This document shows, piece by piece, positions 7,759 to 17,501 of a stretch of DNA of 38,447 nucleotides. Location of the stretch: positions 1 through 38,447 of the forward strand of contig DAOUPT010000031.1 in NCBI GenBank assembly GCA_030626025.1, written 5' to 3'. How positions within the stretch are numbered: the first letter of the stretch is position 1; each line of letters begins with the position of its first letter. Below the pieces are notes generated by a model. It was not told the DNA's origin. It worked only from the letters and a program-made list of their open reading frames with translations, and did not search any database. The DNA comes from Anderseniella sp. (lineage in GTDB: Bacteria > Pseudomonadota > Alphaproteobacteria > Rhizobiales > Aestuariivirgaceae). The position numbers and the translations under genes were made by a program.

Positions 7759-7777
7759 GTAACTCATCATTAACCAT
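7759..7777 (+). promoter_or_regulatory. CtrA-like site upstream of tolQ
   Basis: GTAA (7759-7762), seven bases, then TTAACCAT (7770-7777). The right half is the exact CtrA half-site with its extended CAT, and the left half differs by one base. Farther down the same gap are TTGACA at 7848-7853 and a small perfect hairpin TGGTGC-CTA-GCACCA at 7862-7876. No -10 at proper spacing is convincing. The site would control the tol-pal genes; that is inference. Confidence 0.4.
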
Positions 7778-7900
7778 AAAATGACCAGTGTAGTTTATAT
7801 TGGCGAAAAAGTGGCTTATTGGCATAAATCACCCGTTTGCCGCTGTTTTGACATAGTTTTTTGGTGCCTAGCACCACAAATTTGAAAAGATGGGATTCAA

Positions 7901-8608
7901 ATGGACGTGGAAGTCGCGCAAGCTGTAGCGCAAAGTGGCGAGCAAAACCTGCTTGGGCTGTTTTGGCAAGCACATATAGTCGTTAAAATTGTTATGCTTG
8001 GGCTGGTGATTGCATCGGTCGGGTGCTGGGCGATTGTCTTTGAAAAATTTGCTGTGATCGGCAAAGCCAAACGGGCCAACGACCGGTTTGAGCAGTTGTT
8101 TTGGTCGGGTCAGTCACTTGATGATTTGTTTTTGACGCTTGGCCCCAAGAACAATCAAGGTATGGCTGCCCTGTTCATGGCAGCAATGCGCGAATGGAAG
8201 CGTTCGCAGGAAAGCGTCATGCGGGCCGGTTTTCAGGGCATGGAAAAGCGGATCGAAAAAGTCATGGATGTGCAGTTACAACGTGAGATGGCTCGCCTGG
8301 ATGCCCGTTTGCTGTTTTTGGCAACGGTTGGTTCATCGGCACCTTTTATTGGTCTGTTTGGTACGGTTTGGGGGATTATGAATTCCTTCCGGGCCATTGC
8401 AGTTTCAAAAAGCACCAATCTGGCCGTTGTTGCGCCCGGTCTGGCCGAAGCGTTGTTTGCGACAGCTTTGGGTCTGCTGGCCGCTATACCGGCGGTCATT
8501 TTTTATAATAAATTTGCTTCTGATACCGGTAAGATTGCGGCGCAGATGGAAAATTTTGCTGATGAGTTTTCCGCGATTATTTCGCGGCAAACTGATGAAA
8601 GGATGTAA
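7901..8608 (+). CDS. tolQ: Tol-Pal system proton-channel protein TolQ
   Basis: 235 residues with three membrane segments: about residues 25-50 (VVKIVMLGLVIASVGCWAIV), about 140-165 (LLFLATVGSSAPFIGLFGTVWG) and about 175-205 (APGLAEALFATALGLLAAIPAVIFYN). This is the MotA/TolQ/ExbB pattern. TolQ and TolR use the proton gradient to energise TolA and keep the outer membrane drawn in during division. Four bases separate it from tolR. Confidence 0.95.
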   Translation: MDVEVAQAVAQSGEQNLLGLFWQAHIVVKIVMLGLVIASVGCWAIVFEKFAVIGKAKRANDRFEQLFWSGQSLDDLFLTLGPKNNQGMAALFMAAMREWKRSQESVMRAGFQGMEKRIEKVMDVQLQREMARLDARLLFLATVGSSAPFIGLFGTVWGIMNSFRAIAVSKSTNLAVVAPGLAEALFATALGLLAAIPAVIFYNKFASDTGKIAAQMENFADEFSAIISRQTDERM

Positions 8609-8612
8609 CTGA

Positions 8613-9065
8613 ATGGGCGCATCTGTAGGAAATGCCGGTGGTGGAGGCAGGCGTCGCAGACGTTCTTCGGCTCATGTGCCGCTGGCTGAAATAAATGTAA
8701 CACCATTTGTTGATGTGATGTTGGTGTTGTTGATCATGTTTATGGTTGCAGCGCCGTTATTGACGGTCGGTGTGCCAATTGAATTGCCTGAAACCAAAGC
8801 AAATGAATTGCAGGGTGATAACGAACCTTTGACGGTGACTGTTCAGCCAGATGGCAAGGTTTATCTTCAGGAAACCGAGATTGATTTGGACACACTGGTG
8901 CCGAAATTACAGGCTATAGCCAAAAACGGTTTTGAGGAACGTATCTTTGTGCGTGGTGACAAAGCAGTCGATTATGGAACGGTAATGAGAGTGATGGGCG
9001 TACTGAACAAGGCCGGGTTTAAGCGTATCGGGTTGGTGACAGCGCCTGATAATGGAGGCAAGTAG
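8613..9065 (+). CDS. tolR: Tol-Pal system protein TolR
   Basis: 150 residues. After a Gly/Arg-rich start comes PLAEINVTPFVDVMLVLLIMFMVAAPLL, which is the single membrane helix with the proton-conducting Asp (VTPFVDVMLVLL). A periplasmic ExbD/TolR domain follows to the C-terminus (VTVQPDGKVYLQ, RGDKAVDYGTVMRVMGVLNKAG). It pairs with TolQ. The short gaps on both sides show one operon. Confidence 0.95.
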   Translation: MGASVGNAGGGGRRRRRSSAHVPLAEINVTPFVDVMLVLLIMFMVAAPLLTVGVPIELPETKANELQGDNEPLTVTVQPDGKVYLQETEIDLDTLVPKLQAIAKNGFEERIFVRGDKAVDYGTVMRVMGVLNKAGFKRIGLVTAPDNGGK

Positions 9066-9074
9066 TAAAACCCC

Positions 9075-10022
9075 ATGCGTGTTGGTTTGGTTATATCATT
9101 TATTGTACATGCCTGCATCTTGCTGGCTGCGGTTGTGGTATTGCCTGAGCCGGATAAATTTTTGGTTGAGCAACAGGAGTCAATTCCTGTCGAAATTATA
9201 GAATTTACGGATATTTCCCAGCGAGTGGCCAGCAAGCGCGATGCCAAAAACGACCCGGTGAAAAACCCATTGCCGCCCAAGGTTGAGAAGGTTGATACGC
9301 CCAAGCCTGCTGCAAAACCAGCCAAGGAAATTAAAGAAGCGGTAAAAGAACCGCAGCCAGAACCTGAACCTGAACCTGTGAAAAAAGAAGCTGCTTTGCC
9401 GGAACCCGATCCGGTTAAAGAATTGATCGAGAAAACTGAAAAGTTGCCAGAGCCGGAACCTGAACTTGAACCGGAACCAAAAATAGCCGAAGCTGTAGCC
9501 AAACCGATACCGGTACCGCGCCGCAAACCAAAAGTACCCAAGTCCTTTAAGGTGGCTGAAAAAAAGAAGAAAAAGCATAAATTTGATCCCAATCAGTTGA
9601 ACACACTGCTCAATAAAATTGATGATGAGCGCACCGCGCCACCTGAACCAGTGGATGAAACTGGTACGCCTGCAAACAGTGAAATTGCCAATATTATCGG
9701 CCGCGACCAACAGCTGACCGGCAGCGAAGCGGATTATTTACGTCAGAAGGTACAGGCATGCTGGTCGCCGCCAGTTGGTGTTCGTGGAGCTGAAAGTCTT
9801 GTTGTAAAGGTCCAGTTTGGTCTGGATATTTCGGGTACTGTTATGGGAACGCCGCGTGTGTTAAATTCATCGTCAAATCCGCTGTTCGGGGTGGCTGCCG
9901 ATGCGGCGGTCCGGGCAGTACTTGGTTGTCAGCCTTATGACGGGTTGCCGCCAGAAAAGCACAGATTCTGGAGCAATAATATAATCAACTTTGATCCAAG
10001 CAGAATGTTGGCGGTAAACTAG
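9075..10022 (+). CDS. tolA: Tol-Pal system protein TolA
   Basis: 315 residues. One N-terminal membrane anchor ([21 protein letters not shown]). Then comes a long charged stretch rich in Glu-Pro and Lys from about residue 60 to 175, with runs such as [11 protein letters not shown] and [10 protein letters not shown]. The C-terminal TonB/TolA-like domain starts near [17 protein letters not shown]. TolA spans the periplasm and passes TolQR energy to TolB and Pal. The Pro-rich linker is unlike the Ala/Lys coiled coil of E. coli TolA and more like a TonB linker, which is common in alphaproteobacteria. The codons of the EP stretch form short imperfect repeats at 9354-9380 and 9449-9478. Confidence 0.9.
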   Translation: MRVGLVISFIVHACILLAAVVVLPEPDKFLVEQQESIPVEIIEFTDISQRVASKRDAKNDPVKNPLPPKVEKVDTPKPAAKPAKEIKEAVKEPQPEPEPEPVKKEAALPEPDPVKELIEKTEKLPEPEPELEPEPKIAEAVAKPIPVPRRKPKVPKSFKVAEKKKKKHKFDPNQLNTLLNKIDDERTAPPEPVDETGTPANSEIANIIGRDQQLTGSEADYLRQKVQACWSPPVGVRGAESLVVKVQFGLDISGTVMGTPRVLNSSSNPLFGVAADAAVRAVLGCQPYDGLPPEKHRFWSNNIINFDPSRMLAVN

Positions 10023-10024
10023 CC

Positions 10025-11377
10025 ATGGTGAGGGAATACAGTTTGAAAACGAAAAAGAGTTTTGGTCGGTGTCAGATGGTATTGATGCCGTTGGTCATAC
10101 TATTTGTGCTGGTCGCACAGGTGCAGGCATCCTGGTCACTTGAGATTGATGTAACCAAGGGACGAGTGAAACCGTTGCCAATTGCACTGCCTGATTTTAT
10201 CGGTGACAGTTCGGCTCAAAAATTTGCCCATGATATTACCGGTATTATCGGCAATGATCTTGCTAGTTCCGGTTTGTTTCAACCCTTGCCGCAGGCATCA
10301 TATATTGAGCAGATTACCAGTTTCGGCCAGCAACCGCGTTTTGGTGACTGGCGGACTATCCAGGCCCAGGCATTGGTGACCGGCCAAATCAATATTCAAG
10401 GTGATGGTCGGGTACGGGCGCAGTTCCGGTTATGGGATGTTTTTGCTCAAAAGCAGATTACCGGGTTACAGTTTGTGACACCGCAACGAAACTGGCGACG
10501 TATTGGCCACCTTATTGCTGATGCTATCTATAAATCTCTTACCGGTGAAGACGGTTATTTTGATACGCGCATTGTGTTCATTTCTGAAACCGGGCCTAAA
10601 AATAAACGGGTTAAAAAACTCTCGATCATGGATCAGGATGGCTTTAACGTGCGCAGTCTGACCAATGGCCGGTCGCTGGTTTTAACGCCGAGGTTTTCAC
10701 CAACGTCGCAGGAAATCACCTATATGTCCTATTCAGGCGGAACCCCGCGGGTGTATTTGTTTAACTTGCAAAGCGGTCAGCGAGAGGTTGTTGGGGTTTT
10801 TCCGAATATGAGTTTTTCACCGAGGTTCGGGCCACGTGGTCATAAGGTGGTGATGAGTTTGCAACAGGGGGCAAACTCAAATATTTACATGCTTAATTTG
10901 CAAACCAGAACGACATTACAACTGACCAATACTGAGGCGATTGATACGGCACCGTCGTTTTCGCCCGATGGCCGAAATATCGTTTTTGAGTCAGATCGTG
11001 GCGGTCAACAACAGCTCTATGTTATGGATGCCAATGGTAACAATCCGCGCCGGATTAGCTTTGGTAAAGGGCGTTACTCGACCCCGGTCTGGTCACCGCG
11101 CGGCGATCTTATTGCTTTTACCAAACTTAGTGGCGGCCGGTTTTCGATTGGTGTTATGCGGCCTGATGGTTCCGGTGAGCGAATTTTGACCTCAGGCTAT
11201 CACAATGAAGGCCCGACATGGTCACCAAATGGACGTGTTATCATGTTCTTTCGTGAATCACGCGGGGCTCAGGGCGGGCCTAAATTATATTCGGTGGATA
11301 TTACAGGCTACAATGAGCGGCAGATAAAAACACCGGGCTTTGCGTCCGATCCGGCCTGGTCGCCGTTGTTGAATTAA
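10025..11377 (+). CDS. tolB: Tol-Pal system beta-propeller protein TolB
   Basis: 450 residues. Signal peptide at about residues 15-36 ([18 protein letters not shown]), N-terminal domain ([23 protein letters not shown]), then a six-bladed propeller with repeated blade motifs [45 protein letters not shown] and PAWSP. It acts in the periplasm and exchanges between Pal and TolA. ATG 10025 follows the tolA stop by two bases; a TTG at 10043 behind GTGAGGG is an alternative start that would still keep the signal peptide. Confidence 0.95.
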   Translation: MVREYSLKTKKSFGRCQMVLMPLVILFVLVAQVQASWSLEIDVTKGRVKPLPIALPDFIGDSSAQKFAHDITGIIGNDLASSGLFQPLPQASYIEQITSFGQQPRFGDWRTIQAQALVTGQINIQGDGRVRAQFRLWDVFAQKQITGLQFVTPQRNWRRIGHLIADAIYKSLTGEDGYFDTRIVFISETGPKNKRVKKLSIMDQDGFNVRSLTNGRSLVLTPRFSPTSQEITYMSYSGGTPRVYLFNLQSGQREVVGVFPNMSFSPRFGPRGHKVVMSLQQGANSNIYMLNLQTRTTLQLTNTEAIDTAPSFSPDGRNIVFESDRGGQQQLYVMDANGNNPRRISFGKGRYSTPVWSPRGDLIAFTKLSGGRFSIGVMRPDGSGERILTSGYHNEGPTWSPNGRVIMFFRESRGAQGGPKLYSVDITGYNERQIKTPGFASDPAWSPLLN

Positions 11378-11463
11378 GATTAACTAATTTGAACTAATTT
11401 ATTTATAAAGAATAAACCCCTGTGCTGAAAAATTGCACAAATATGTTTTAAGGAGTGGGATAA

Positions 11464-11955
11464 ATGTTGCGGAATATTGCTGGGCTGAAAGTGGCCGCGC
11501 TGGCATTTGGGCTGGTTGCACTGGCGGGCTGTTCGACAACGAACAAGCCAGATGTGGCAAATCCACAGGCGCAAGCCAAACCGGGCACTGAGCGGGACTT
11601 CATTTTAAATGTTGGCGACCGGGTGCATTTTATTGTCAACCAGTCGACGTTGACCCAACAAGGTATGGATACATTGCGCAAACAGGCGGCATGGCTGGCT
11701 CAATATCCCAATGTTACCATTCAGGTTGAAGGCCATGCCGATGAGCGCGGTACCCGCGAATATAATATTGCCTTGTCAGCCCGCCGTGCTACCGCAACGC
11801 GTCAGTTTTTAGCTTCGCAAGGGGTGCAGGGTTCGCGGATGTCGACAATAGCATATGGTAAAGAGCGCCCGGTGGCATTGTGCGATGCCGAGAACTGCTG
11901 GAATCAGAACCGTCGTTCGGTGACGGTTATTACCGGTGGTGCAATACCTGGATAA
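11464..11955 (+). CDS. pal: peptidoglycan-associated lipoprotein Pal
   Basis: 163 residues. Lipoprotein signal with lipobox LAGC, mature Cys23. The OmpA-like peptidoglycan-binding domain follows: [44 protein letters not shown] and the C-terminal NQNRRSV. It anchors the outer membrane to the wall and is the last Tol-Pal component. AAGGAG lies upstream of ATG 11464. The 86-bp gap from tolB carries a short direct repeat AACTAATTT (twice) and no clear promoter. Confidence 0.95.
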   Translation: MLRNIAGLKVAALAFGLVALAGCSTTNKPDVANPQAQAKPGTERDFILNVGDRVHFIVNQSTLTQQGMDTLRKQAAWLAQYPNVTIQVEGHADERGTREYNIALSARRATATRQFLASQGVQGSRMSTIAYGKERPVALCDAENCWNQNRRSVTVITGGAIPG

Positions 11956-11968
11956 GAGGATTTCCCAA

Positions 11969-12289
11969 ATGCTTATCACGACAACCAATTCTGTCGAAGG
12001 TCACAAGATCACAGCTTATAAAGGTCTTGTAGCCGGTGAAGCGATAATGGGTGCAAATGTGTTCCGTGATTTTTTCGCCTCGGTTCGCGATATTGTCGGG
12101 GGGCGTTCGGGGGCCTATGAAAAGGTGCTCAATGATGCCCGTCAGATTGCGGTTGCCGAACTTAGCGACCGGGCCGCAGAGCTTGGCTGTAATGCTGTTG
12201 TTGGCGTTGATATTGACTATGAAACGCTTGGTGCCAAAGGTGGCATGTTAATGGTAACGGCTTGTGGAACAGCTGTTGTCATCGATTAA
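11969..12289 (+). CDS. YbjQ/UPF0145 family protein
   Basis: 106 residues from ATG 11969, behind AGAGGA. The frame is open back to 11936 inside pal, but those residues are not family-like. Family features are [14 protein letters not shown] at the start, [29 protein letters not shown], and [18 protein letters not shown]. The fold forms pentameric rings and is sometimes called a heavy-metal-binding domain; the function is not known. The stop codon overlaps that of the convergent gene (TAA/TTA share bases at 12286-12289). Confidence 0.88.
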   Translation: MLITTTNSVEGHKITAYKGLVAGEAIMGANVFRDFFASVRDIVGGRSGAYEKVLNDARQIAVAELSDRAAELGCNAVVGVDIDYETLGAKGGMLMVTACGTAVVID

Positions 12290-14823
12290 AACAAGCCATC
12301 GAGCAATCTGTTTAGGTAATCAAGTTCTATTTTAGGACGCTGCCGGTTATTTGAGCGACTGCGCAAGGCCCGCATTATGTCACGAGCCCGCAAGATCTCG
12401 GATTCTTTTGGTAAAATGTTTTCATTGGGTCCAAAATCTGCACCATTGCGTGGCATAGGTCTGCCCAACGGATCGTTTTGGTTGGCGGAACTCTCGCTGT
12501 GGCGACCGAAATTGCCTTCTTCACCTTGTCCACGTTGCATGAGGTCTTTGGCCATGGCTTCGGCGCCTTTTCGAAGCCCTTGCATGGCGTTGCCCTGCAT
12601 GCCAAGAGCGGGGCCTTTGCGACCATTCTTTAATGCTCGTGAGGCATCTCGCATGGCTCTTTTGGCCTGTTCAAGAGATCGAGGTGCCGGCAGCCCGTTT
12701 TTGGACATTTGATCCATCAGTTTACCAAGCATGTTTTTCAACTGGTCTTGCTGGGTTACGAGCTGATCACCGTTTTTAGCTCCTTGTTGCTTGTCGTCGT
12801 TCTTGCCGTTTTGCTTTTTACCTGACCTTTTGTCGTCGTTGTTTTGTTCAGGCATTTTGAAGGTTTTGTCCATTAATTGCTGTTGTTTGCGCATAAGTTC
12901 AGTCAGTTCTTCCAACGATTTTGCTGCTGGTGGGGTGCGCTGGGGGTCCATGGGTTTTTGTGCCAATCCCGGTTGCAGGTTTTTGAGAATGTTTTCCAGT
13001 TGGGATAACATTTCCTGAGCCGCATCGTTGGCACCTGATTTGGCAAGGTTTTCGATGTTGTCCATCATTTTCTGCAAATCACGGGCACGGATTTGCCGGC
13101 CATTCTGCCGCAATCCGTTTTGTTGCTGTTGATTGTTTGCCTGAGCCTGCTGCATCTGCCGGGCCATGGCTTCCATAAATTCATTGAGAGCGTTTTTGAG
13201 GTTTTTAGTGAGTTCGGCAATTTTCTTGGGGTCTGCTCCTTCTTTCAGAGCTTTTTGCAGGGCGCGTCGAGCTGCTTCCAGCTTGCGGCGGGCCTCTGAC
13301 AAATCACCATCCTCAATTGCCAAAGCAAGTTTCCAAAACTCATTTACTGAGACTTTGATTTGCTTGCGGGTTTTTGCCCGATGCAAAGCTGTTGCAATTA
13401 TACGTAGCCCGAGATAAGTGCCGCTCTTTTTTATCAACCCCTCCGGCCATGCCATTAAGGCTGCCAGAGATTTGACTGTTTTGAATTTTTCATCAGGCAT
13501 CTGAACCAGTTTGCCACGTTGTTCAATCAGGATGCGGGCGACAGGTTTTCTGAATTCACGTTCTGGTAATCTAAAAACGATTTCCCTGCTTTTTCCGGTT
13601 TGTCCAGCCTGGTCTTTTGCAGTCATTGTCAACTGAACCTGTTGACCTGCCCAAGGGTGAGCCGTTAAATCCTGAAAAGCCCGGCCTTTGGCATTTTTGG
13701 GGTTGAGTCGCGGTAGTGATGCAGAAAAAACCGGCGCTTCATACTTGAGAGGAGTGCCTTTGGAGTTCGAGTTATTCGTAACAAGTGTGAGGGTTCCGCT
13801 AAGCGATGAAACGCCGTAATCGTCTTGAACCTGCCAAGGTACAGCAAACCCCCCGGTGGGGGTGATGGTCAGCTTTCCGGAAATGTCGACGACAGGTGCA
13901 TCATCGGGAATGAGCGCTACTTTCCAGTCGGCTTGCACCTTGTTCTCGTACCGCACAGCGATATGAACCGGTCGTTTCAAAACAATCGTTGCTTCAGAAA
14001 ACCCTGTGTCGTCTTCTGGTTGTGCAGTAATTGTCTGCAATTCATCACCTGGTCCACCATCTTCAAGTTGGCTGGATAAAACTATTGAGAGTTTAGAGAC
14101 CCCGTTCACCCGTACTTTTAGCTTTGACCCTTCGGGCACGATGATGTTGTCGTCGTTGGCAAGAGACTTCTTGAAGGCCTCGCTGGTTAGCAGCAGAGGT
14201 GGCTTTCGTGTATAGGCAGGCGGTGAAATCCAGGCATCAAGAGTTACGATTTGAACATTTTTCAACGGTGTATCGCCTGCCAGTCGGGCCAATTCATAGC
14301 GCCAGTTTTGTCCATTTAGAACGGCAGTTACCAGCAACAATATCGCTAGTGTAAATCGCCAGGCCCAGGGATCAAGATACATCCAGTTTGAGCGCGGTGG
14401 GCCGGGCGTTAGTTTTGAAAACTGCTCATTTTGTTGATTCTTATGACGCTGCCATATTTCTTGTGTCTGGGCATTACCATTGGGGTCGGCTAATTCATCA
14501 TGCCAGGCTGTTATTGGCCTGTGTGAAAGGTTTGATTGTTTTTCAAGCCGTCGCAGCGCTTTAGTGCGAGATGGCCAAGCAAGTGTAATGAATGAACGGC
14601 AGGAAAAAAGAAAAGCTATACTTGCCAGTCCAAGAAAAACAAGCCGAAGACTTGATGGCAAGTGCCCAAGCCCGCCGCTAAATATTACCAGCAGAATGAT
14701 GCCGCTGATCATCATTGGCCAAAAAGAGGCTTGCCAAAGCTGCTCCCAGAAAAGGCTTAGCCTAGCCTGTAAAATTTTAATTCGTAATATTCGTTGCTGA
14801 CTTTCGTTCATATTAAAGGGCAT
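12286..14823 (-). CDS. TIGR02302 family (DUF4175) membrane protein
   Basis: About 845 residues. Two or three membrane helices at the N-terminus ([33 protein letters not shown]) and one near residue 150 ([13 protein letters not shown]), then a large periplasmic part. The C-terminal half is very rich in Gln, Lys, Asn and Met ([40 protein letters not shown]). This layout is that of the alphaproteobacterial TIGR02302 family, whose role is unknown. The frame extends to 14907 but that would overlap dsbB by 49 bp, so ATG 14823 or 14811 (MNESQQ) is preferred. No good Shine-Dalgarno separates these two. Confidence 0.8.
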   Translation of the reverse strand: MPFNMNESQQRILRIKILQARLSLFWEQLWQASFWPMMISGIILLVIFSGGLGHLPSSLRLVFLGLASIAFLFSCRSFITLAWPSRTKALRRLEKQSNLSHRPITAWHDELADPNGNAQTQEIWQRHKNQQNEQFSKLTPGPPRSNWMYLDPWAWRFTLAILLLVTAVLNGQNWRYELARLAGDTPLKNVQIVTLDAWISPPAYTRKPPLLLTSEAFKKSLANDDNIIVPEGSKLKVRVNGVSKLSIVLSSQLEDGGPGDELQTITAQPEDDTGFSEATIVLKRPVHIAVRYENKVQADWKVALIPDDAPVVDISGKLTITPTGGFAVPWQVQDDYGVSSLSGTLTLVTNNSNSKGTPLKYEAPVFSASLPRLNPKNAKGRAFQDLTAHPWAGQQVQLTMTAKDQAGQTGKSREIVFRLPEREFRKPVARILIEQRGKLVQMPDEKFKTVKSLAALMAWPEGLIKKSGTYLGLRIIATALHRAKTRKQIKVSVNEFWKLALAIEDGDLSEARRKLEAARRALQKALKEGADPKKIAELTKNLKNALNEFMEAMARQMQQAQANNQQQQNGLRQNGRQIRARDLQKMMDNIENLAKSGANDAAQEMLSQLENILKNLQPGLAQKPMDPQRTPPAAKSLEELTELMRKQQQLMDKTFKMPEQNNDDKRSGKKQNGKNDDKQQGAKNGDQLVTQQDQLKNMLGKLMDQMSKNGLPAPRSLEQAKRAMRDASRALKNGRKGPALGMQGNAMQGLRKGAEAMAKDLMQRGQGEEGNFGRHSESSANQNDPLGRPMPRNGADFGPNENILPKESEILRARDIMRALRSRSNNRQRPKIELDYLNRLLDGLF

Positions 14824-14858
14824 ACTATCATAAATAGGCGCAAATTTGACTGGAAAAA

Positions 14859-15356
14859 TTACCTGCTTTTTCGGGAAAGGGCACCTCGAAAGCCAATGAA
14901 CGCGCAAAAGCCGGAAACAACTGCATTCCAGCCGGCAAAAGACAATCCAAATATACGAATTTGAACTTCATCACACAAAACGACTTTTTGAGAGAAATCG
15001 GGCAGACCGCCACTCAACCCACCACCGCTGGTACAGCTAGATGGTCCGGGCCAGAAACCCCATTCGACGCCCGCATGATAGCCACCAAGAATACCGCCGG
15101 CCAGTATGACCAGGCCAAGCACTCCGACACCGACGCGTAGTATCGGGATGTTGATATTTCCGGACAACACCAGGGCAATGAGGATAGCTGCCAGGGGCAC
15201 CGCAATATAATAGGACCAGCGCTGGGTAAGGCACAAAGGGCAAGGCTCATACCCGCCAATAATCTCAAAACCCCATGCACCGACAATTGTTGCCAGAGTA
15301 GTGGCAAAAATAATCACAAGGGCTGTGCCTGCTTTTGTTTCTAAAAGTTTTTTCAT
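14859..15356 (-). CDS. DsbB-type disulfide bond formation protein
   Basis: 165 residues with four membrane helices. The first active pair is Cys39-Pro-Leu-Cys42 after the first helix, and the second pair is Cys108 and Cys128 in the periplasmic loop (GPSSCTS, VVLCDE), as in quinone-coupled DsbB. It reoxidises a DsbA-type thiol oxidase and passes electrons to quinone. No dsbA lies in the window. It sits between the YqaA-type gene (49 bp upstream) and the TIGR02302 gene on the same strand. Confidence 0.88.
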   Translation of the reverse strand: MKKLLETKAGTALVIIFATTLATIVGAWGFEIIGGYEPCPLCLTQRWSYYIAVPLAAILIALVLSGNINIPILRVGVGVLGLVILAGGILGGYHAGVEWGFWPGPSSCTSGGGLSGGLPDFSQKVVLCDEVQIRIFGLSFAGWNAVVSGFCAFIGFRGALSRKSR

Positions 15357-15382
15357 AAATTCTTACCTTGTTACAGGCCTGC

Positions 15383-15423
15383 TGTTACTGGCCTATATAT
15401 TTTTGTTACTGGCCTATATATTT
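15383..15423. repeat. 21-bp tandem duplication at the end of the YqaA-type gene
   Basis: TGTTACTGGCCTATATATTT occurs at 15383-15402 and again at 15404-15423, with a period of 21 bp. The copy nearer the gene encodes the last residues (KYIGQ) and the stop; the other lies just beyond the stop. A third, shorter TTACAGGCCT at 15370-15379 resembles its start. It looks like slippage. Confidence 0.85.
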
Positions 15424-15990
15424 AACGGCGACAAAACCACCTACTAGCACAACACTGGCAAGTAGTGTTAACCACCCCAAATAACGCTCAATGAAATCTT
15501 TAATCACTGGACCGAACCAGTAGATCAGACCGCAGACAATTAAAAACCTTAAACCGCGCGAGACAATAGACCCGATAATAAATAACGGTAATGACAAATG
15601 CGTGAGCCCGCTGGAGATCGTGAACACTTTATATGGAATTGGTGTGAATCCGGCGATAAATACAATCAGGAGGCCGTATTCGTTGTACCAGTTTTTTAGT
15701 TTTTCAAAGCCATGCTGCAGTCCGTAAAAATCAATAATTGCCTGACCGATCGAATCAAACAGCATATAGCCGATAAAATACCCTGCGATGCCCCCGAGAA
15801 CCGATGCAATCGTGCAGATAAACGCGTACCACCAAGCTTTCTTGCGTTCGGCAAGGGTCATTGGAATCAGCATGGTATCAGGCGGAATCGGGAAAAAAGC
15901 GCTTTCGGCAAAGGCTACGACGACCAAAATCCATTGGGCGTGTTTGTGACCTGCCAGATCCATAATCCAGTCATATAGTTTTCTTAACAT
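15406..15990 (-). CDS. YqaA/DedA-type membrane protein
   Basis: 194 residues with about five hydrophobic segments. The family motifs are AESAFFPIPPDTMLIPMTLA near residue 28 (the re-entrant loop with the conserved Glu and Pro residues) and GFTPIPYKVFTISSG near residue 115. SNARE-associated/DedA-like proteins of this kind are thought to be lipid scramblases or transporters; no substrate can be named. It is upstream of dsbB on the same strand. Confidence 0.85.
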   Translation of the reverse strand: MLRKLYDWIMDLAGHKHAQWILVVVAFAESAFFPIPPDTMLIPMTLAERKKAWWYAFICTIASVLGGIAGYFIGYMLFDSIGQAIIDFYGLQHGFEKLKNWYNEYGLLIVFIAGFTPIPYKVFTISSGLTHLSLPLFIIGSIVSRGLRFLIVCGLIYWFGPVIKDFIERYLGWLTLLASVVLVGGFVAVKYIGQ

Positions 15991-16053
15991 AACAGGCCAT
16001 TTACCTCTGAATGAGTGATTTGTCCATGATACTAAAAAAACACAAAATTTTGG

Positions 16054-16081
16054 TTGACGAACTGACAGTCCTGCCTATGAT
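16054..16081 (+). promoter_or_regulatory. promoter of tRNA-Leu
   Basis: TTGACG at 16054-16059, 16 bp, then TATGAT at 16076-16081. This predicts a start near 16088, about 40 nt before the tRNA. The region 15991-16127 holds no convincing gene; the open frame there simply reads on through the tRNA. Confidence 0.6.
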
Positions 16082-16127
16082 CGCGGCGAATTTCAATCGC
16101 AAGATCATGTTTGCGATTACACGGGAT

Positions 16128-16214
16128 GCCCCTGTGGCGGAATTGGTAGACGCGCTGGATTCAAAATCCAGTTCCTTTGCGGGAGTGGGAGTTCGATTCT
16201 CCCCGGGGGCACCA
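16128..16214 (+). tRNA. tRNA-Leu (anticodon CAA)
   Basis: The acceptor stem GCCCCTG pairs with CGGGGGC, with one G-U pair. The D-arm is GGCGGAATTGGTAGACGC. The anticodon arm is CTGGA-TTCAAAA-TCCAG with anticodon CAA, which reads UUG. A long variable arm typical of leucine tRNAs follows, then the T-arm GGGAG-TTCGATT-CTCCC. The CCA end is encoded at 16212-16214. Confidence 0.97.
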
Positions 16215-16244
16215 TTACCTTATAATATCCATGGGACCTGGATT

Positions 16245-17501
16245 TTGGCGAAACTTGTTTGGATCAGATTGGTTTTGACTTTCTCGCTGGTAGTCGGTGT
16301 CGTGGCGCCAGCTCAGGCAGGTTTTGGTCCAAGTCTGGTTTTTGATGCCAACACCGGTGAAGTTTTAGTCGCAGACCGGGCCGGGGAGACCTGGTACCCG
16401 GCTTCTTTGACTAAACTGATGACCGCCTATGTTACGTTTAAGGCCATCCGCAGCGGACAGATATCGCTGGATCGGAAATTTACCGTATCCCAATACGCTG
16501 CAAAACGGCCGCCTAGTAAAATTGGTATTAGAGCCGGCGGCAAGGTGAGTGTTGATTTCGCTTTGAAAAGCATTTTGGTTCATTCAGCAAATGATATGGC
16601 CGTTGTTTTGGCTGAAGGGATTGGCGGCAGTGTTGCCGGGTTTGCTGGTCGGATGAATGCTGAGGCCAGACGGCTTGGTATGACCGGCAGCCGGTTTGTC
16701 AACCCGCATGGATTGCACGACAAACGTCAAGTTAGCACCGCTCGTGATTTGGGCATATTGGCAACGACCATTTTGCATGAATTTCCACAATACTGGCGTT
16801 ATTTTAATGCGCCTAACATGCGGGTTGGTAAACGTCGTTTGAAAAACCGCAACAAATTGATGCGGCAGGTGGAATGGGTTGATGGTATGAAAACCGGATA
16901 TTTGTGCACATCAGGGTATAATCTGGTGGCCAGTGCCAGGGTTAATGGCAAACGGCTGATTTCTGTTTCACTTGGCGCGCGTTCCGGGAAGGGGCGCAAT
17001 GAATTCTCGAAAGTGCTGCTAGAGTGGAGTGGAAATGGTGCGTCACGGTCGAGTTTGCGCCTTGCCAAAATCCGCAATACAGGTGGAGCGGCAAAAAACA
17101 TCCGTCAGCAAGTTTGTAAAACACGGCAACGGGTAACATGGGGAAAAACCAGCGAACTTGGCGGTTGGGGTGTTTCTCTTGGAGAATATAAAAGTGCCTA
17201 TACTGCTGATGCGGTTTTGCAGGGCAGAATTCTTATTTCCCGCCGGTTTTTATCTTCAGGAAAATTTGGTGTGTTCAAGGCAATTCAACCGCGTCATTAC
17301 GTTGCCATGCTGTCACAGATGCAACAATCAGCGAGTCTGACATTTTGCAACTATTTGCGTCGTCATAATGCTCATTGTGAAGTTCTTACCCCTCAAACCT
17401 TTGCCACGTATCTGCAACAACGTGCTGTTGCTAAAAAGGCCAGCGGTAAACGCCGGACGAAAAAGAACTTTAACCGCGGCAAAAGGGCAAATAGCCGATG
17501 A
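16245..17501 (+). CDS. D-alanyl-D-alanine carboxypeptidase with C-terminal SPOR-like domain
   Basis: About 418 residues if TTG 16245 is the start. The frame stays open to 16011, but that part includes the whole tRNA and cannot be coding. The TTG gives a good signal peptide (AKLVWIRLVLTFSLV, cut after AQA). Serine-peptidase motifs of the PBP5/6 class are present: Ser54-LT-Lys57, Ser114-Ala-Asn116, Lys216-Thr-Gly. The enzyme removes the terminal D-Ala of wall peptides in the periplasm. From about residue 300 the sequence resembles a SPOR domain (GGWGVSLGEYKSAYTADAVL, then YVAMLSQMQQSASLTFCNYL and HCEVL), which would direct it to denuded septal glycan. Then comes a basic tail. TTG 16269 or 16275 are weaker start choices. 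Confidence 0.88.
   Translation: MAKLVWIRLVLTFSLVVGVVAPAQAGFGPSLVFDANTGEVLVADRAGETWYPASLTKLMTAYVTFKAIRSGQISLDRKFTVSQYAAKRPPSKIGIRAGGKVSVDFALKSILVHSANDMAVVLAEGIGGSVAGFAGRMNAEARRLGMTGSRFVNPHGLHDKRQVSTARDLGILATTILHEFPQYWRYFNAPNMRVGKRRLKNRNKLMRQVEWVDGMKTGYLCTSGYNLVASARVNGKRLISVSLGARSGKGRNEFSKVLLEWSGNGASRSSLRLAKIRNTGGAAKNIRQQVCKTRQRVTWGKTSELGGWGVSLGEYKSAYTADAVLQGRILISRRFLSSGKFGVFKAIQPRHYVAMLSQMQQSASLTFCNYLRRHNAHCEVLTPQTFATYLQQRAVAKKASGKRRTKKNFNRGKRANSR

Noticed and set aside
8972-9592. 206-codon minus-strand frame rich in Gly, Ser and Phe opposite tolR/tolA
   Set aside because: It is the antisense shadow of the Glu-Pro-rich TolA linker, and TolA is certain.
16011-16244. Open frame continuous with the carboxypeptidase gene that would add 78 residues
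   Set aside because: It translates straight through the tRNA-Leu, giving the familiar PVAELVDALDSKSS-type artefact, and hides the signal peptide inside the protein.
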